The notes beneath the pieces are model-generated. The model ran no database searches and was not told the DNA's origin. It saw only the letters and a program-made list of their open reading frames with translations. From Candidatus Yanofskybacteria bacterium RIFCSPHIGHO2_01_FULL_43_32 (GTDB taxonomy: Bacteria; Patescibacteriota; Minisyncoccia; 2-02-FULL-40-12; GWA2-44-9): a stretch of DNA of 54,022 nt. Of this stretch, positions 28,170 through 38,010 are shown piece by piece (within the stretch, counting starts at the first letter, position 1; each line of letters begins with the position of its first letter). The DNA lies in NCBI GenBank assembly GCA_001794125.1, contig MGJF01000001.1, positions 1 through 54,022 on the forward strand, in the 5' to 3' direction. Position numbers and translations under genes: made by a program.

Positions 28170-28964
28170 TTATCCTAACAAATTTATCGATTTGTTGCTA
28201 ACCCCGTACTTAAGGAAGGCCGGTGATGTTATTGCCGGTCCGGCGGCGGTTTTTCCGCGCCTCTCTTTTATTTTATCAAATAATATTGAAACAAGAAAAG
28301 CCATGATCAGCAAAAGTGATGTCGAATAAATCAAACTTGTTACGCGATCCTCGAAAGCCGAGAGAAAGGTGTTAAAAGTAAAATGAAAAATAGTGGCCAT
28401 TATAAGTCCGACAACTATCAGTTTCTTTTTATGATCTTGGAAGAACCACGACATGGCAAGGAAGTAACCCATAAGTCCGGAAGATAGGGCATGAAGCAAA
28501 GTCGCCCCGGTAAATCGAAGAGCCCACGTGGCTAAAGTAGTTTGGGCTCCGTCGGGGAAAACTCTGAACATGACTAAAATATTCTCCATTGCGGCGAATC
28601 CCAATCCGGCGGTTATCATATAGATCATGGCATCGATCGGCTCATCGAATTCCGGATTTCTCATGATAAGCACTCTCACGGCGTAAAATTTAATGGCCTC
28701 TTCCACGACAGCGGCCCATAGAAAAAAATAAGAAGTGTTCTGGGTCAAGGCCTGGTCTATTCCGGTGATTGTCGATGCAAGCTGGGCGAAGCTGAACTGT
28801 AAAAGAATGGCAATGGGAGAAATAATAATGCCCATGAGGAAGGTTTGGGCGAGGAGGTTTTTGGGTTCGGGATGACAATCTTTTTTGGCGAAAAAATAAA
28901 GCCAGACCAAACTGGGAGTTAGTCCCAGGGATATCAGGACGACATTAATCAATGTTGGCGACAT
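28170..28964 (-). CDS. PrsW family intramembrane metalloprotease
   Basis: Multi-TM, 'AAVVEEAIKFYAVR', 'GLGFAAMENI'. Confidence 0.88.
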   Translation of the reverse strand: MSPTLINVVLISLGLTPSLVWLYFFAKKDCHPEPKNLLAQTFLMGIIISPIAILLQFSFAQLASTITGIDQALTQNTSYFFLWAAVVEEAIKFYAVRVLIMRNPEFDEPIDAMIYMITAGLGFAAMENILVMFRVFPDGAQTTLATWALRFTGATLLHALSSGLMGYFLAMSWFFQDHKKKLIVVGLIMATIFHFTFNTFLSAFEDRVTSLIYSTSLLLIMAFLVSILFDKIKERRGKTAAGPAITSPAFLKYGVSNKSINLLG

Positions 28965-28982
28965 GCTCTAAGTATAGCATGC

Positions 28983-31058
28983 CTAGCTGGGCCATTTCTC
29001 AACAATAAGAAGTCCCTTGTCTTTAATGGGTAACTTTGAGTATACTTCTTCGGTTATGAACGGCATGAATGGGTGAAGAAGTTTGAGACAGGTTAGAAGC
29101 AAATAAGCGAGAGCGTTTTTTGTTTCTTGGTCATCTTTGTCTTTTGTTTCTTCAATATATTTGTCCGCAAATTCGTGCCAGATGAAATCATATAGTTCAT
29201 GGGCCGCTTCTCCGAATTTGTATTTTTCGATATTTTTTGTCACCGATTCCGCCGCCGAGTCCATCTTGGAAATTATTTCCGAGCCGAGAGGCCTTGTCCC
29301 TGTTATTTCGTAGTCATCTCCTAATTTCATCAAAACATATCGGGCGATATTCCAGAATTTATTGGCAAATTTTTTACCCATTATGATTGTGTCTTCTCCG
29401 AACCTCATATCCTGCAGTTCGGTTGTTTGATAAGCCAAGCCGAATCTTAGAGCGTCTGCGCCGTATTTTTCGATAACTGCCAGAGGATCAATGCCAGTAC
29501 CAAGAGATTTTGACATTCTTTTCCCGTTTTTAGTGAGCACGGTTGCGTGAATGTAAATATCTTTAAACGGAGCGGAACCTGTAAAGAATTTTCCGGAAAA
29601 TATCATGCGGGCTTGCCAGAGGTAGCGGATGCCTCTGTCTGAAGTAATAAAATCAGTCGGGTAGTATTCGGTTAAGTCTTTTGTTTTTTCCGGCCAACCC
29701 ATAGCGGCAAATGGCCATAAAGCAGAAGAAAACCATGTATCAAGCACGTCTTCCTCGCCGTCAATAGGTATTTTGTGACCCCACCATAATTGGCGGGAAA
29801 TATTCCAGTCGCGGACATTGGTAAGCCAGTTTTTCATATCTTGTCCCCATTTTTCTGAATGCACTACAACTTCGCCATTACCAAGAGCTTCTATCGCCAA
29901 TTTTGCCAACTCTTCCATTTTCAGGAACCATTGTTTTGAAGGCAGAGGTTCTATTACAGAATCACATCGGTCGCAGTGGCCGACATTGTGGTCGTAGTCT
30001 TCAATTTTTTCAATCAGGCCAAGTGTTTCAAGGTCCTTGGCTATTTGTTCTCTGGCTTGAGCAACCTTCAGGCCCTGATAACGGATGCCGGCGTTCTCAT
30101 TCATCTTGCCGCGTTCGTCAATAATTTTTACAAGCGGCAAATTGTGGCGCAGAGATATTTCATAATCGGTAAGGTCGTGGGCGGGTGTGACCTTGATAAT
30201 GCCTGTGCCAAATTCTTTGTCTACAGAAATATCGTCCACAACTTTGAGGGAAATTTTTTTGATTTGCGGTGGTTGTTCGGCCGGAAGCGTATTGTCTACC
30301 GAATCTATTTCTATTTCTTGTCCGATATATTTTTTATAGCGCTCATCGCTTGGGTGAACCGCAAGGGCGGTATCGCCGAGCTTGGTTTCGGGCCGGGTCG
30401 TTGCCAATACGAACGGTCCGTATTTTATGAAATATAATCTTCCTTTTTCGGGAACATGATTTACCTCAAGGTCGGATATGGAGGTGGCACAGCGGGGACA
30501 CCAACTAATAACCCGTTCGCCCCGGTAAATCCAACCTTTCTCCTGGTATTTTTTGAAAGCAGTTTCAACGGCTTTTTGATAGCCGGGATTCATGGTGAAT
30601 TGAGTACGTGTCCAGTCAACCGAAAGCCCGAGTTTTTTGAATTGGTCAAGAATGATATTTCCATACTTCTCACGCCACTCCCACATTCGTTCAAGAAATT
30701 TTTCGCGGCCAATCTTGTGTCGGGTCAGACCTTCTTTGGCGAGCTGTTTCTCCACCTTGTTTTGGGCGGCGATACCGGCATGATCGGTGCCCGGGAGCCA
30801 AAGAGTTTTATAGCCCTGCATGCGCCGCATTCGGATGACGATATCTTCAAGGGTATTTTCTAAAGCATGACCAATGTGGAGTTCGCCGGTAATATTGGGC
30901 GGAGCGATGGCGGCTACGAATTTACGAGAAGTAAATCTATCCTCCTTCGCCGAGGCTACGGAGGACAGTCCTTCTGGACTGAAAAATCCGCTCTCCTCCC
31001 AGAGTTTGTAAATTTTGTCTTCAACTTCTTTGGGGCTGTATGCTTTCGGAAGTTCCAT
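28983..31058 (-). CDS. valS: Valyl-tRNA synthetase
   Basis: 'PPNITGELHIGHALENT', 'GKRMSKSLGTGIDP'. Confidence 0.95.
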   Translation of the reverse strand: MELPKAYSPKEVEDKIYKLWEESGFFSPEGLSSVASAKEDRFTSRKFVAAIAPPNITGELHIGHALENTLEDIVIRMRRMQGYKTLWLPGTDHAGIAAQNKVEKQLAKEGLTRHKIGREKFLERMWEWREKYGNIILDQFKKLGLSVDWTRTQFTMNPGYQKAVETAFKKYQEKGWIYRGERVISWCPRCATSISDLEVNHVPEKGRLYFIKYGPFVLATTRPETKLGDTALAVHPSDERYKKYIGQEIEIDSVDNTLPAEQPPQIKKISLKVVDDISVDKEFGTGIIKVTPAHDLTDYEISLRHNLPLVKIIDERGKMNENAGIRYQGLKVAQAREQIAKDLETLGLIEKIEDYDHNVGHCDRCDSVIEPLPSKQWFLKMEELAKLAIEALGNGEVVVHSEKWGQDMKNWLTNVRDWNISRQLWWGHKIPIDGEEDVLDTWFSSALWPFAAMGWPEKTKDLTEYYPTDFITSDRGIRYLWQARMIFSGKFFTGSAPFKDIYIHATVLTKNGKRMSKSLGTGIDPLAVIEKYGADALRFGLAYQTTELQDMRFGEDTIIMGKKFANKFWNIARYVLMKLGDDYEITGTRPLGSEIISKMDSAAESVTKNIEKYKFGEAAHELYDFIWHEFADKYIEETKDKDDQETKNALAYLLLTCLKLLHPFMPFITEEVYSKLPIKDKGLLIVEKWPS
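30941..30981. repeat. In-frame palindromic insert in valS
   Basis: CCTCCTTCGCCGAGGCTACGGAGG followed by CAGTCC-ttct-GGACTG; encodes the extra 'SPEGLSSVASAKED'. Confidence 0.7.
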
Positions 31059-31129
31059 ATGTTGTTTGACAATCGGGTATTTAGTGATAATCTTTCAAAA
31101 ATTGTAGCTTAAAAACGAGGTTTTTACAA

Positions 31130-31649
31130 ATGGTTCATGAGTGTTCCGATTGCACATTTGTGGCCGATGCGGGTAATCTTTTGACCTATTTTGTACCCAG
31201 GGAAAAGCGCGACTCTGCCGGGAATAAACCGGTCTTTGTTGGAAAGTTTACGATGACAGACTGGGCAGGTCATTCCGGTTTTTATCTCTTCAAGTGTCCC
31301 GATTGCGGCGATGTCTGTGTCGACTATCCCCACGGGTACCGCGATAATGGCTGTCTGTATATCCGGTGCGGCCGGTGCCGGTTCGAGATTATTCTTTCCC
31401 CCGGAAAGTACAAGGATATTTACCGGCGGGAACAAGTTGTTTCTCCGCCGACAGTTTTGCAGGAGCTGAGAGGTCTTTGGAAAGCAAGAAAGCAAATCAA
31501 AGACTTAAGGAGAACCGCCGGCGAGATTGAGGACAAGCATGGGGTCAAAGTTCTTGTCAGCGGAGAGGACATCCGGAACGTCAGCAATCCGGTCGGGAAT
31601 GTCCAGGCTGTCGGTCTTTTTCTTCTTTTTGTCGTAACAGCTTTAATCT

Positions 31650-31666
<17 letters not shown>
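31130..31666 (+). CDS. Zinc-ribbon-like protein with C-terminal TM
   Basis: CxxC pairs 'CPDCGDVC', 'RCGRC', terminal hydrophobic helix. Confidence 0.6.
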
Positions 31667-32759
<1,093 letters not shown>

Positions 32760-32871
32760 GATTGTAAGATTTTATCATTTTTATTGCCCATTCAACAAGT
32801 TCAGGGCAATCCTGAGCATGCCGAATGGATTGATTTTTTTCAATTTTTGTGGCAAAATACTTTAGTTACAT

Positions 32872-32946
32872 GGCCCTATCGTCTATCGGTTAGGACATTT
32901 GCTTTTCAAGCAAAGAAGGCGAGTTCGACTCTCGCTAGGGCTGCCA
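32872..32946 (+). tRNA. tRNA-Glu(TTC)
   Basis: Cloverleaf GGCCCTA..TAGGGCT, anticodon loop TTTTCAA, encoded CCA. Confidence 0.92.
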
Positions 32947-33075
32947 GGCACAATTCTGCGCCTGGCTTCGCCGAAGACAGATACAGAATTGTATCTGTCG
33001 AAGGTGAAGTCAGAAGTAGAATTGGGACGCAGGCGGGTATAGTATTGTACCCGCCCGTGTTTTAAAATATTATAT

Positions 33076-33336
33076 ATGAGATTCTATTATGTTTACGTTT
33101 TATACAACCAAAGCGAGAATTTTATTTACATAGGTTATTCCGAAGATTTAAAACAAAGAGTCACAGAACACAATAAAGGCCGTGTTAAATCAACAAAATC
33201 TTTCTTGCCCTTGGAGTTGATCCATTATGAAGCGTATAAAAACAAGAAAGACGCAAAACGCAGAGAATTATATTTGAAGACCAACAGAGGCAGAACAACA
33301 CTTCTGACAATGCTTAAAGAGTATTTTACAGAATAG
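33076..33336 (+). CDS. GIY-YIG nuclease domain protein
   Basis: 'YYVYVLYNQSENFIYIGYSEDLKQRVTEHN'. Confidence 0.9.
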   Translation: MRFYYVYVLYNQSENFIYIGYSEDLKQRVTEHNKGRVKSTKSFLPLELIHYEAYKNKKDAKRRELYLKTNRGRTTLLTMLKEYFTE

Positions 33337-33483
33337 GGTTTTCCCAAAATGCCTTTTTCGGAGGGGCCAAGGGGAGTGGAAAACTTTTCTCACAAAAGAT
33401 ACCAAAAACGGTGTTTTTTTGTTGTTTACAATCAGAGCATCTTTTGATACGGTAATTTCCAGTTACTTAAAAGTGGGTGAAAA

Positions 33484-33843
33484 ATGGCCATAAAGCATAC
33501 TGGCAAGACTTATCCGAAAGTGGATGCAAAGACATTAGCTAAAGCCCTTGGAGCTGATTCCATAACCGGTCCCCTAACTACCGATGATCAAGGAAGAGAA
33601 TTTTTCGAATTCGAAGTTATTACAAGAGACAAAGATTCCGGTACCAAACGTATTTATAAGCTTTCTGATGAAGAACTTGAAAAACATAAGCTTATTGGCG
33701 AAGCTGAAGGCCAAAACTTCTTTCTATGCCTTTTTATGGGTAGGCATGCAGACAACTTCCATAATCGTGTTTGTGGTTATAGAACATCGGAACCAACCCA
33801 GCCAGGAATGGCATTGAGAGTCGCATTTTACGAAAAAGCATAA
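33484..33843 (+). CDS. hypothetical protein
   Basis: ORF with SD-like GGGTGA upstream. Confidence 0.6.
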   Translation: MAIKHTGKTYPKVDAKTLAKALGADSITGPLTTDDQGREFFEFEVITRDKDSGTKRIYKLSDEELEKHKLIGEAEGQNFFLCLFMGRHADNFHNRVCGYRTSEPTQPGMALRVAFYEKA

Positions 33844-34035
33844 TTCCGCCTAATGGCGGTTTTATTTTTCGGTAGATAATATTAAAAAATCTAGTATTAA
33901 TGTGGGATTTTGTATAAAATATGTATAGATATCGAAGAACAAAGTTTCCCAGTGTTCTGGTTCGGCAAGCTCACCATCAAGATCTATTGGCCCTGCTATT
34001 GATTTTTAAGAAGGCGGGGAATATAATTTATTCAT

Positions 34036-34245
34036 ATGGCAAATGTGTTTGAAAAATTTAATGATTCTTTAAGCGGGATTAAGGAGGCCGAACAAACAGA
34101 GAGAACCAAAGAGGAAAAATTAGCCGGGCTTAAGAAACGGAAAGATGAGGTTCTGCAAGGGATAGAAATGAACGGCGGAAGGACGGTTTTCGATGACCGT
34201 GAACTCTTAGATCGGTTGGACAGGCAAATTAAAGAATTGGAATAA
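34036..34245 (+). CDS. small charged hypothetical protein, 69 aa
   Basis: ORF followed by the AAAAACCGCCctatGGGCGGTTTTT terminator. Confidence 0.6.
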   Translation: MANVFEKFNDSLSGIKEAEQTERTKEEKLAGLKKRKDEVLQGIEMNGGRTVFDDRELLDRLDRQIKELE

Positions 34246-34272
34246 TTATAAAAACCGCCCTATGGGCGGTTT

Positions 34273-34614
34273 TTATAATGAGGAGACAATTTTTTTGAAT
34301 ACTTCCGGGTCGTGTTCGGCGAGGTCGGCGAGGATTTTGCGGTCGAGCGCTACATTGGCTTTCAGGAATTTGTTAATTAGTTTTGAATAGGTCGTGCCGT
34401 TTTCTCTGGCGGCGGCATTTATTTTGACGGTCCAGAGATTGCGCATCGTTCTTTTTTTCTTTTTTCTGTCGGCAAACTGAAACGACCAAGCATGAAGAAG
34501 GCCTTCTTTGGCTTGGCGGTATTTGGTATTTCGGGTCCACATAAAACCCTTCGCGTGTTTCAGCAATCTTTTTCTTCGGGCATTTGCAATTGTTCCTCTT
34601 TTTACTCTCGGCAT
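34273..34614 (-). CDS. rplT: 50S ribosomal protein L20
   Basis: 'MPRVKRGTIANARRKRLLKHAKGF'. Confidence 0.96.
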   Translation of the reverse strand: MPRVKRGTIANARRKRLLKHAKGFMWTRNTKYRQAKEGLLHAWSFQFADRKKKKRTMRNLWTVKINAAARENGTTYSKLINKFLKANVALDRKILADLAEHDPEVFKKIVSSL

Positions 34615-34649
34615 TTTTAGAAATTAGGAATTAATAATTAGAAATTTAA

Positions 34650-34859
34650 TTAAATATTGCTTTGCAACAATGCTTTGGCGCTTCTCATCAATGATTTCGG
34701 GGCCATTATACGGCCCTTCTTGTTTCTTGCGGCACTGCCGGATTCTTTGGCGTTGAAATGGTCCTGATGAGGCGGGCGCTTCATCATCTTGCCTCTCCCG
34801 GTAATCTTAACCCTCTTTAAAAATGATTTATTTGTTTTTCCCGTATGTGTCATATTCAT
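34650..34859 (-). CDS. rpmI: 50S ribosomal protein L35
   Basis: 'KTNKSFLKRVKITGRGKMMKRPPHQDHFNAKES'. Confidence 0.9.
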   Translation of the reverse strand: MNMTHTGKTNKSFLKRVKITGRGKMMKRPPHQDHFNAKESGSAARNKKGRIMAPKSLMRSAKALLQSNI

Positions 34860-34866
34860 GGTTTAA

Positions 34867-35370
34867 TTATTTCTTGATTGTGATTGTCCATCCGAAAGGC
34901 GATCTTTTGACGTTGTCCTGAACGGTAAATTCCTCCGTAATAAATTTGATAAAAGTGTTCAGTCGTTCTTTGCCCAAGTGGGCAAGGGCTTTTTCGCGCC
35001 CGCGCAGAGTCAGTTCTATTTTGACAATATGGCCTTCTTTTAAAAATCCTCCGACTTGTTTGGCCTTGAACTCCAAATCATGGGTTCCCGTCTTAAATCC
35101 TACCCTGACAGTCTTTCTTTCCTGTTCCTTCTGTTTAGGGCCGGATTTCTTGTCCTGACGCTCCTTGCGGTATATATATTTACCATAATCCATGATTTTG
35201 GCAATAGGGGGCTGGGCATTCGGGCCCACCTCTGCCAAATCAAGCTCTTTCTCGCGGGCAAGCTTAAGCGCGTCAAAGGTCTTCATTGTTCCAAGCTGTT
35301 TTCCGGCTTCGTCTATAACTTGGACCTCAACCGCCTTTATTTGATTGTTTATTCTTAAGCGCTTTAGCAT
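34867..35370 (-). CDS. infC: Translation initiation factor IF-3
   Basis: 'LRINNQIKAVEVQVIDEAGKQLG', 'AQPPIAKIMDYGKY'. Confidence 0.96.
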   Translation of the reverse strand: MLKRLRINNQIKAVEVQVIDEAGKQLGTMKTFDALKLAREKELDLAEVGPNAQPPIAKIMDYGKYIYRKERQDKKSGPKQKEQERKTVRVGFKTGTHDLEFKAKQVGGFLKEGHIVKIELTLRGREKALAHLGKERLNTFIKFITEEFTVQDNVKRSPFGWTITIKK

Positions 35371-35467
35371 GTTAACAACTTGCTTATTTTAGCATGTTTA
35401 TACTAAAAAGAAAAGCCACCGGAACTTTTTGACTTTTAGTGTTTTTTATGCTAAAATTCAAGTTATT

Positions 35468-35824
35468 GGGGGTGAAAGGCTTCGACGAAATTTATGAACC
35501 AATCGGATGCTTAGAGTGGATGGCCGTTAACCACTATAAAACCTCGACCAACTTAATAGGTGCAAATACGCAACCTAATTACGCTTTCGCCTAACATCGT
35601 TTAGGTAAGCCATCCTGCCTTGATGCTAAATAAAGGATTACGGGGTGTTATATCTTTAGCTGGACAGCGGTTCATTGTTTTCCTGTTTCGCTGTTAAGAA
35701 TATGGAAAAATAGTCTGAAGTTATTTTGTTGGTTTTTTAGCTTCAAATGAAATACCAAACCGACCATCTAAGTAGAAATTCATCGGACCAAATTTCGGAC
35801 GGGGTTTCAATACCCCCACCTCCA
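35468..35824 (+). ncRNA. ssrA: tmRNA
   Basis: GGGGGTGAAAGGCTTCGACG 5' end, T-arm/CACCTCCA 3' end, tag ORF 35562-35594 = ANTQPNYAFA*. Confidence 0.95.
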
Positions 35825-35833
35825 CAGAATAAC

Positions 35834-35861
35834 TAAACGGCTCACATGTGTGTGAGCCGTT
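35834..35861. terminator. Palindrome copy 3 of 3, convergent terminator
   Basis: TAAACGGCTCACATGTGTGAGCCGTTTA between ssrA (+) and smpB (-). Confidence 0.75.
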
Positions 35862-35864
35862 TAA

Positions 35865-36308
35865 TTATTCCTCCAACCCTCTCTGCTTGGCGCGGGCAAC
35901 ATCTTTTTTCTTGATGGTTTCGCGTTTATCGTATTTCTTTTTGCCTCGGGCAATTCCGACAAGAAGTTTTATCCGCCCCTTTTTGTCGTAGAGTTTCAGG
36001 GGGACAAGGGTTAATCCGTGGGCTTGGGATGTCCCGACCAAAACGGATATTTGTTTTTTAGAAAGCAAAAGTTTGCGGGAACTTTGGGGATCATAATCGG
36101 CAGGAATGTTGCCGACTTGATAAGGTGATATAGTGGCGCCAATCAAAAAAGGTTCTCCGTTTAGTATCTTCACATAAGAACCTTTTATTGAAACCTTTCC
36201 TGTTTTGATTGATTTAACCTCGTATCCTCTCAATACAATTCCCGCCTCAAGAGTTTCAAGGATTTCATAATCAAACCCCGCTTTTGGATTATTCGCGTAT
36301 TCTGCCAT
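35865..36308 (-). CDS. smpB: SsrA-binding protein SmpB
   Basis: 'NPKAGFDYEILETLEAGIVLRGYEVKSIKTGKVSIKGSYV'. Confidence 0.96.
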   Translation of the reverse strand: MAEYANNPKAGFDYEILETLEAGIVLRGYEVKSIKTGKVSIKGSYVKILNGEPFLIGATISPYQVGNIPADYDPQSSRKLLLSKKQISVLVGTSQAHGLTLVPLKLYDKKGRIKLLVGIARGKKKYDKRETIKKKDVARAKQRGLEE

Positions 36309-36353
36309 ATCTCAATCTTATCGTGTTTTTTTCACTAAATCTATATATCCTGA

Positions 36354-36460
36354 ATAGTTCACACAACCTCTACTCGTACGGAGGGAGACGTCTTTTTAAA
36401 AATTGTACTAATTTTGTAAAAAGTGTCTCCCTCCGCTGGTTGCTTCGGTGGTAGGGGGCG
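36354..36460 (-). promoter_or_regulatory. Structured repeat family 2, copy D, upstream of smpB
   Basis: Block TAGAGGTTGTGTGAACTAT and hairpin CGGAGGGAGAC..GTCTCCCTCCG, shared with the recO upstream region. Confidence 0.6.
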
Positions 36461-36526
36461 ATTAGCAATAAAAGTTCAAACCTTATTAAAAATAAAAAAG
36501 CCCGAGAACAAAATTCTGGGCTAGGG

Positions 36527-36742
36527 CTACTTTCGTTCGACGAGATTCCCTTCGGCATTGATGTGGAGACTCGCGAGAGCTTTTTCAATTTGATCAAGCT
36601 CGTATTGAATTGCTTCTTCGTAAGTCTTAAACTTACCCGAATGAACATCGTTCAATAAGTCTTCATAACAACTTTGAATAAAGGCAAGGGAGCCTTTTAC
36701 AGCTTTTCGACTGAATCCACTTGGTGGCATTATTTTCTCCAA
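36527..36742 (-). CDS. hypothetical protein, 71 aa
   Basis: ORF, acidic helical composition. Confidence 0.55.
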   Translation of the reverse strand: MEKIMPPSGFSRKAVKGSLAFIQSCYEDLLNDVHSGKFKTYEEAIQYELDQIEKALASLHINAEGNLVERK

Positions 36743-36802
36743 AAAATGAAGTGAACCAAAAAAAATATACCATATTTCAAATCATTTTGTAGAGACGAGG
36801 GA

Positions 36803-36944
36803 TTTAAGCGAAATGACACATGCCTTCAGAGAAGGACTCGGAGGCATTTCGGCTTGGTTCTGCGAAATGCCGAGAGACAAGAAAGATTTGCCGCCGGAGC
36901 AAATCTATTCTGGTTCGGATGAAGGAATGTGTCTTGAGCGCTTT
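36803..36944. ncRNA. Structured repeat family 1, copy C
   Basis: GACACATgCCTTC/GAAGGaATGTGTC; HP1 GGCATTTCG-GCTTGGTTCTG-CGAAATGCC; HP2 AGATTTGC-CGCCGGA-GCAAATCT. Confidence 0.65.
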
Positions 36945-38001
36945 ATTTTCTTTCTTCCAGTTTAACTTTCACCTTAACTTGCCGGTCTTTTCTCAAAACA
37001 GTCAGTTCTACTTCTGATTCAACTTTAAATTTTTGGAGCATATCCTGAAGCTCTTCGGATATTTTTTCCCCGTTTAATTCCAGAATTATGTCGTTCTCTC
37101 TGATTCCGGCTTTTTCCGCGGGAGAGTCGGGGACAATGGCCACGGAATCCGGTCGGTGGTCTCGAACGACTAAAGCTCCGTAATCAACCGGCAAAGAATA
37201 TTGCTTCTGCAGTTTTTTGTCTAATTTTACGTATTGAAGACCTAAATACGGCTTAACGATCCTTCCGTATTTTATAATGTCTTCAAGGTCTTGCTTTGCC
37301 CAGTTTATCGGAATTGAGAACCCTATGTTCTGGGCGCCGAAAATAATAGCGGTGTTGATGGCGACCACCTCTCCGTCGATGTTTATCAGCGGACCGCCTG
37401 AATTGCCCTGATTAATGGCTACATCTGTCTGAAGAACGCCCCGCAGATGTTCCATTTCTCCCCCGGTGCCCAGAGCGGCGGAAATACTTCTTGATAATCC
37501 GGAAATTATTCCTTTTGAAACGGTATTGGAAAACATGCCCAAGGCATTTCCGATGGCGAGTACGGTTTGTCCCAGTTCAAGCTTTGACGAATTTCCCAGA
37601 CGAACGGCTGGCAACCCTTTTCCGCCAGCTGGCGGATTAATTTTCAAAACGGCAATGTCATTTATCGGGTCTCGGGAGAGGACTTTTGCCGGATATTCCT
37701 GAAGGTCGGTCGTAATGACGGTGTATTCGGCATCCTGATCAAAAACGACATGTTTGTTGGTGAGTATAAGACCGTCGGGATGAACGATAAATCCGGAGCC
37801 GCCGCCCACGCTTATTTTTTCTTTTTGGCCGTCCTCAACTTCTCCGAACAGGAATGGGTTTGAAAAAGGAGTACCGGGCATGCCGTAAACCCCCTTAATT
37901 TTTGGAAGGAATTTTGATATAACGACACTAACCACCGAAGGAGCGACTTTTCTCACTGCTTCAATGGGAAGCTTGTCGTATTCATTAGATAATGTAGTCA
38001 T
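36943..38001 (-). CDS. htrA: Trypsin-like serine protease with PDZ domain (HtrA/DegP)
   Basis: 'GSGFIVHPDGLILTNKHV', 'NQGNSGGPLINIDGEVVAIN', PDZ. Confidence 0.94.
   Translation of the reverse strand: MTTLSNEYDKLPIEAVRKVAPSVVSVVISKFLPKIKGVYGMPGTPFSNPFLFGEVEDGQKEKISVGGGSGFIVHPDGLILTNKHVVFDQDAEYTVITTDLQEYPAKVLSRDPINDIAVLKINPPAGGKGLPAVRLGNSSKLELGQTVLAIGNALGMFSNTVSKGIISGLSRSISAALGTGGEMEHLRGVLQTDVAINQGNSGGPLINIDGEVVAINTAIIFGAQNIGFSIPINWAKQDLEDIIKYGRIVKPYLGLQYVKLDKKLQKQYSLPVDYGALVVRDHRPDSVAIVPDSPAEKAGIRENDIILELNGEKISEELQDMLQKFKVESEVELTVLRKDRQVKVKVKLEERK
37621..37636. repeat. Palindrome TCCGCCAGCTGGCGGA inside htrA
   Basis: Identical 16-mer in tsaD; encodes the extra 'NPPAGGKG'. Confidence 0.8.
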
Positions 38002-38010
38002 ACCATAAGT

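Noticed and set aside
31124-31495. ORF 31124..31495 (-)
   Set aside because: Antisense to the CxxC zinc-ribbon ORF 31130..31666 (+), which has the better composition.
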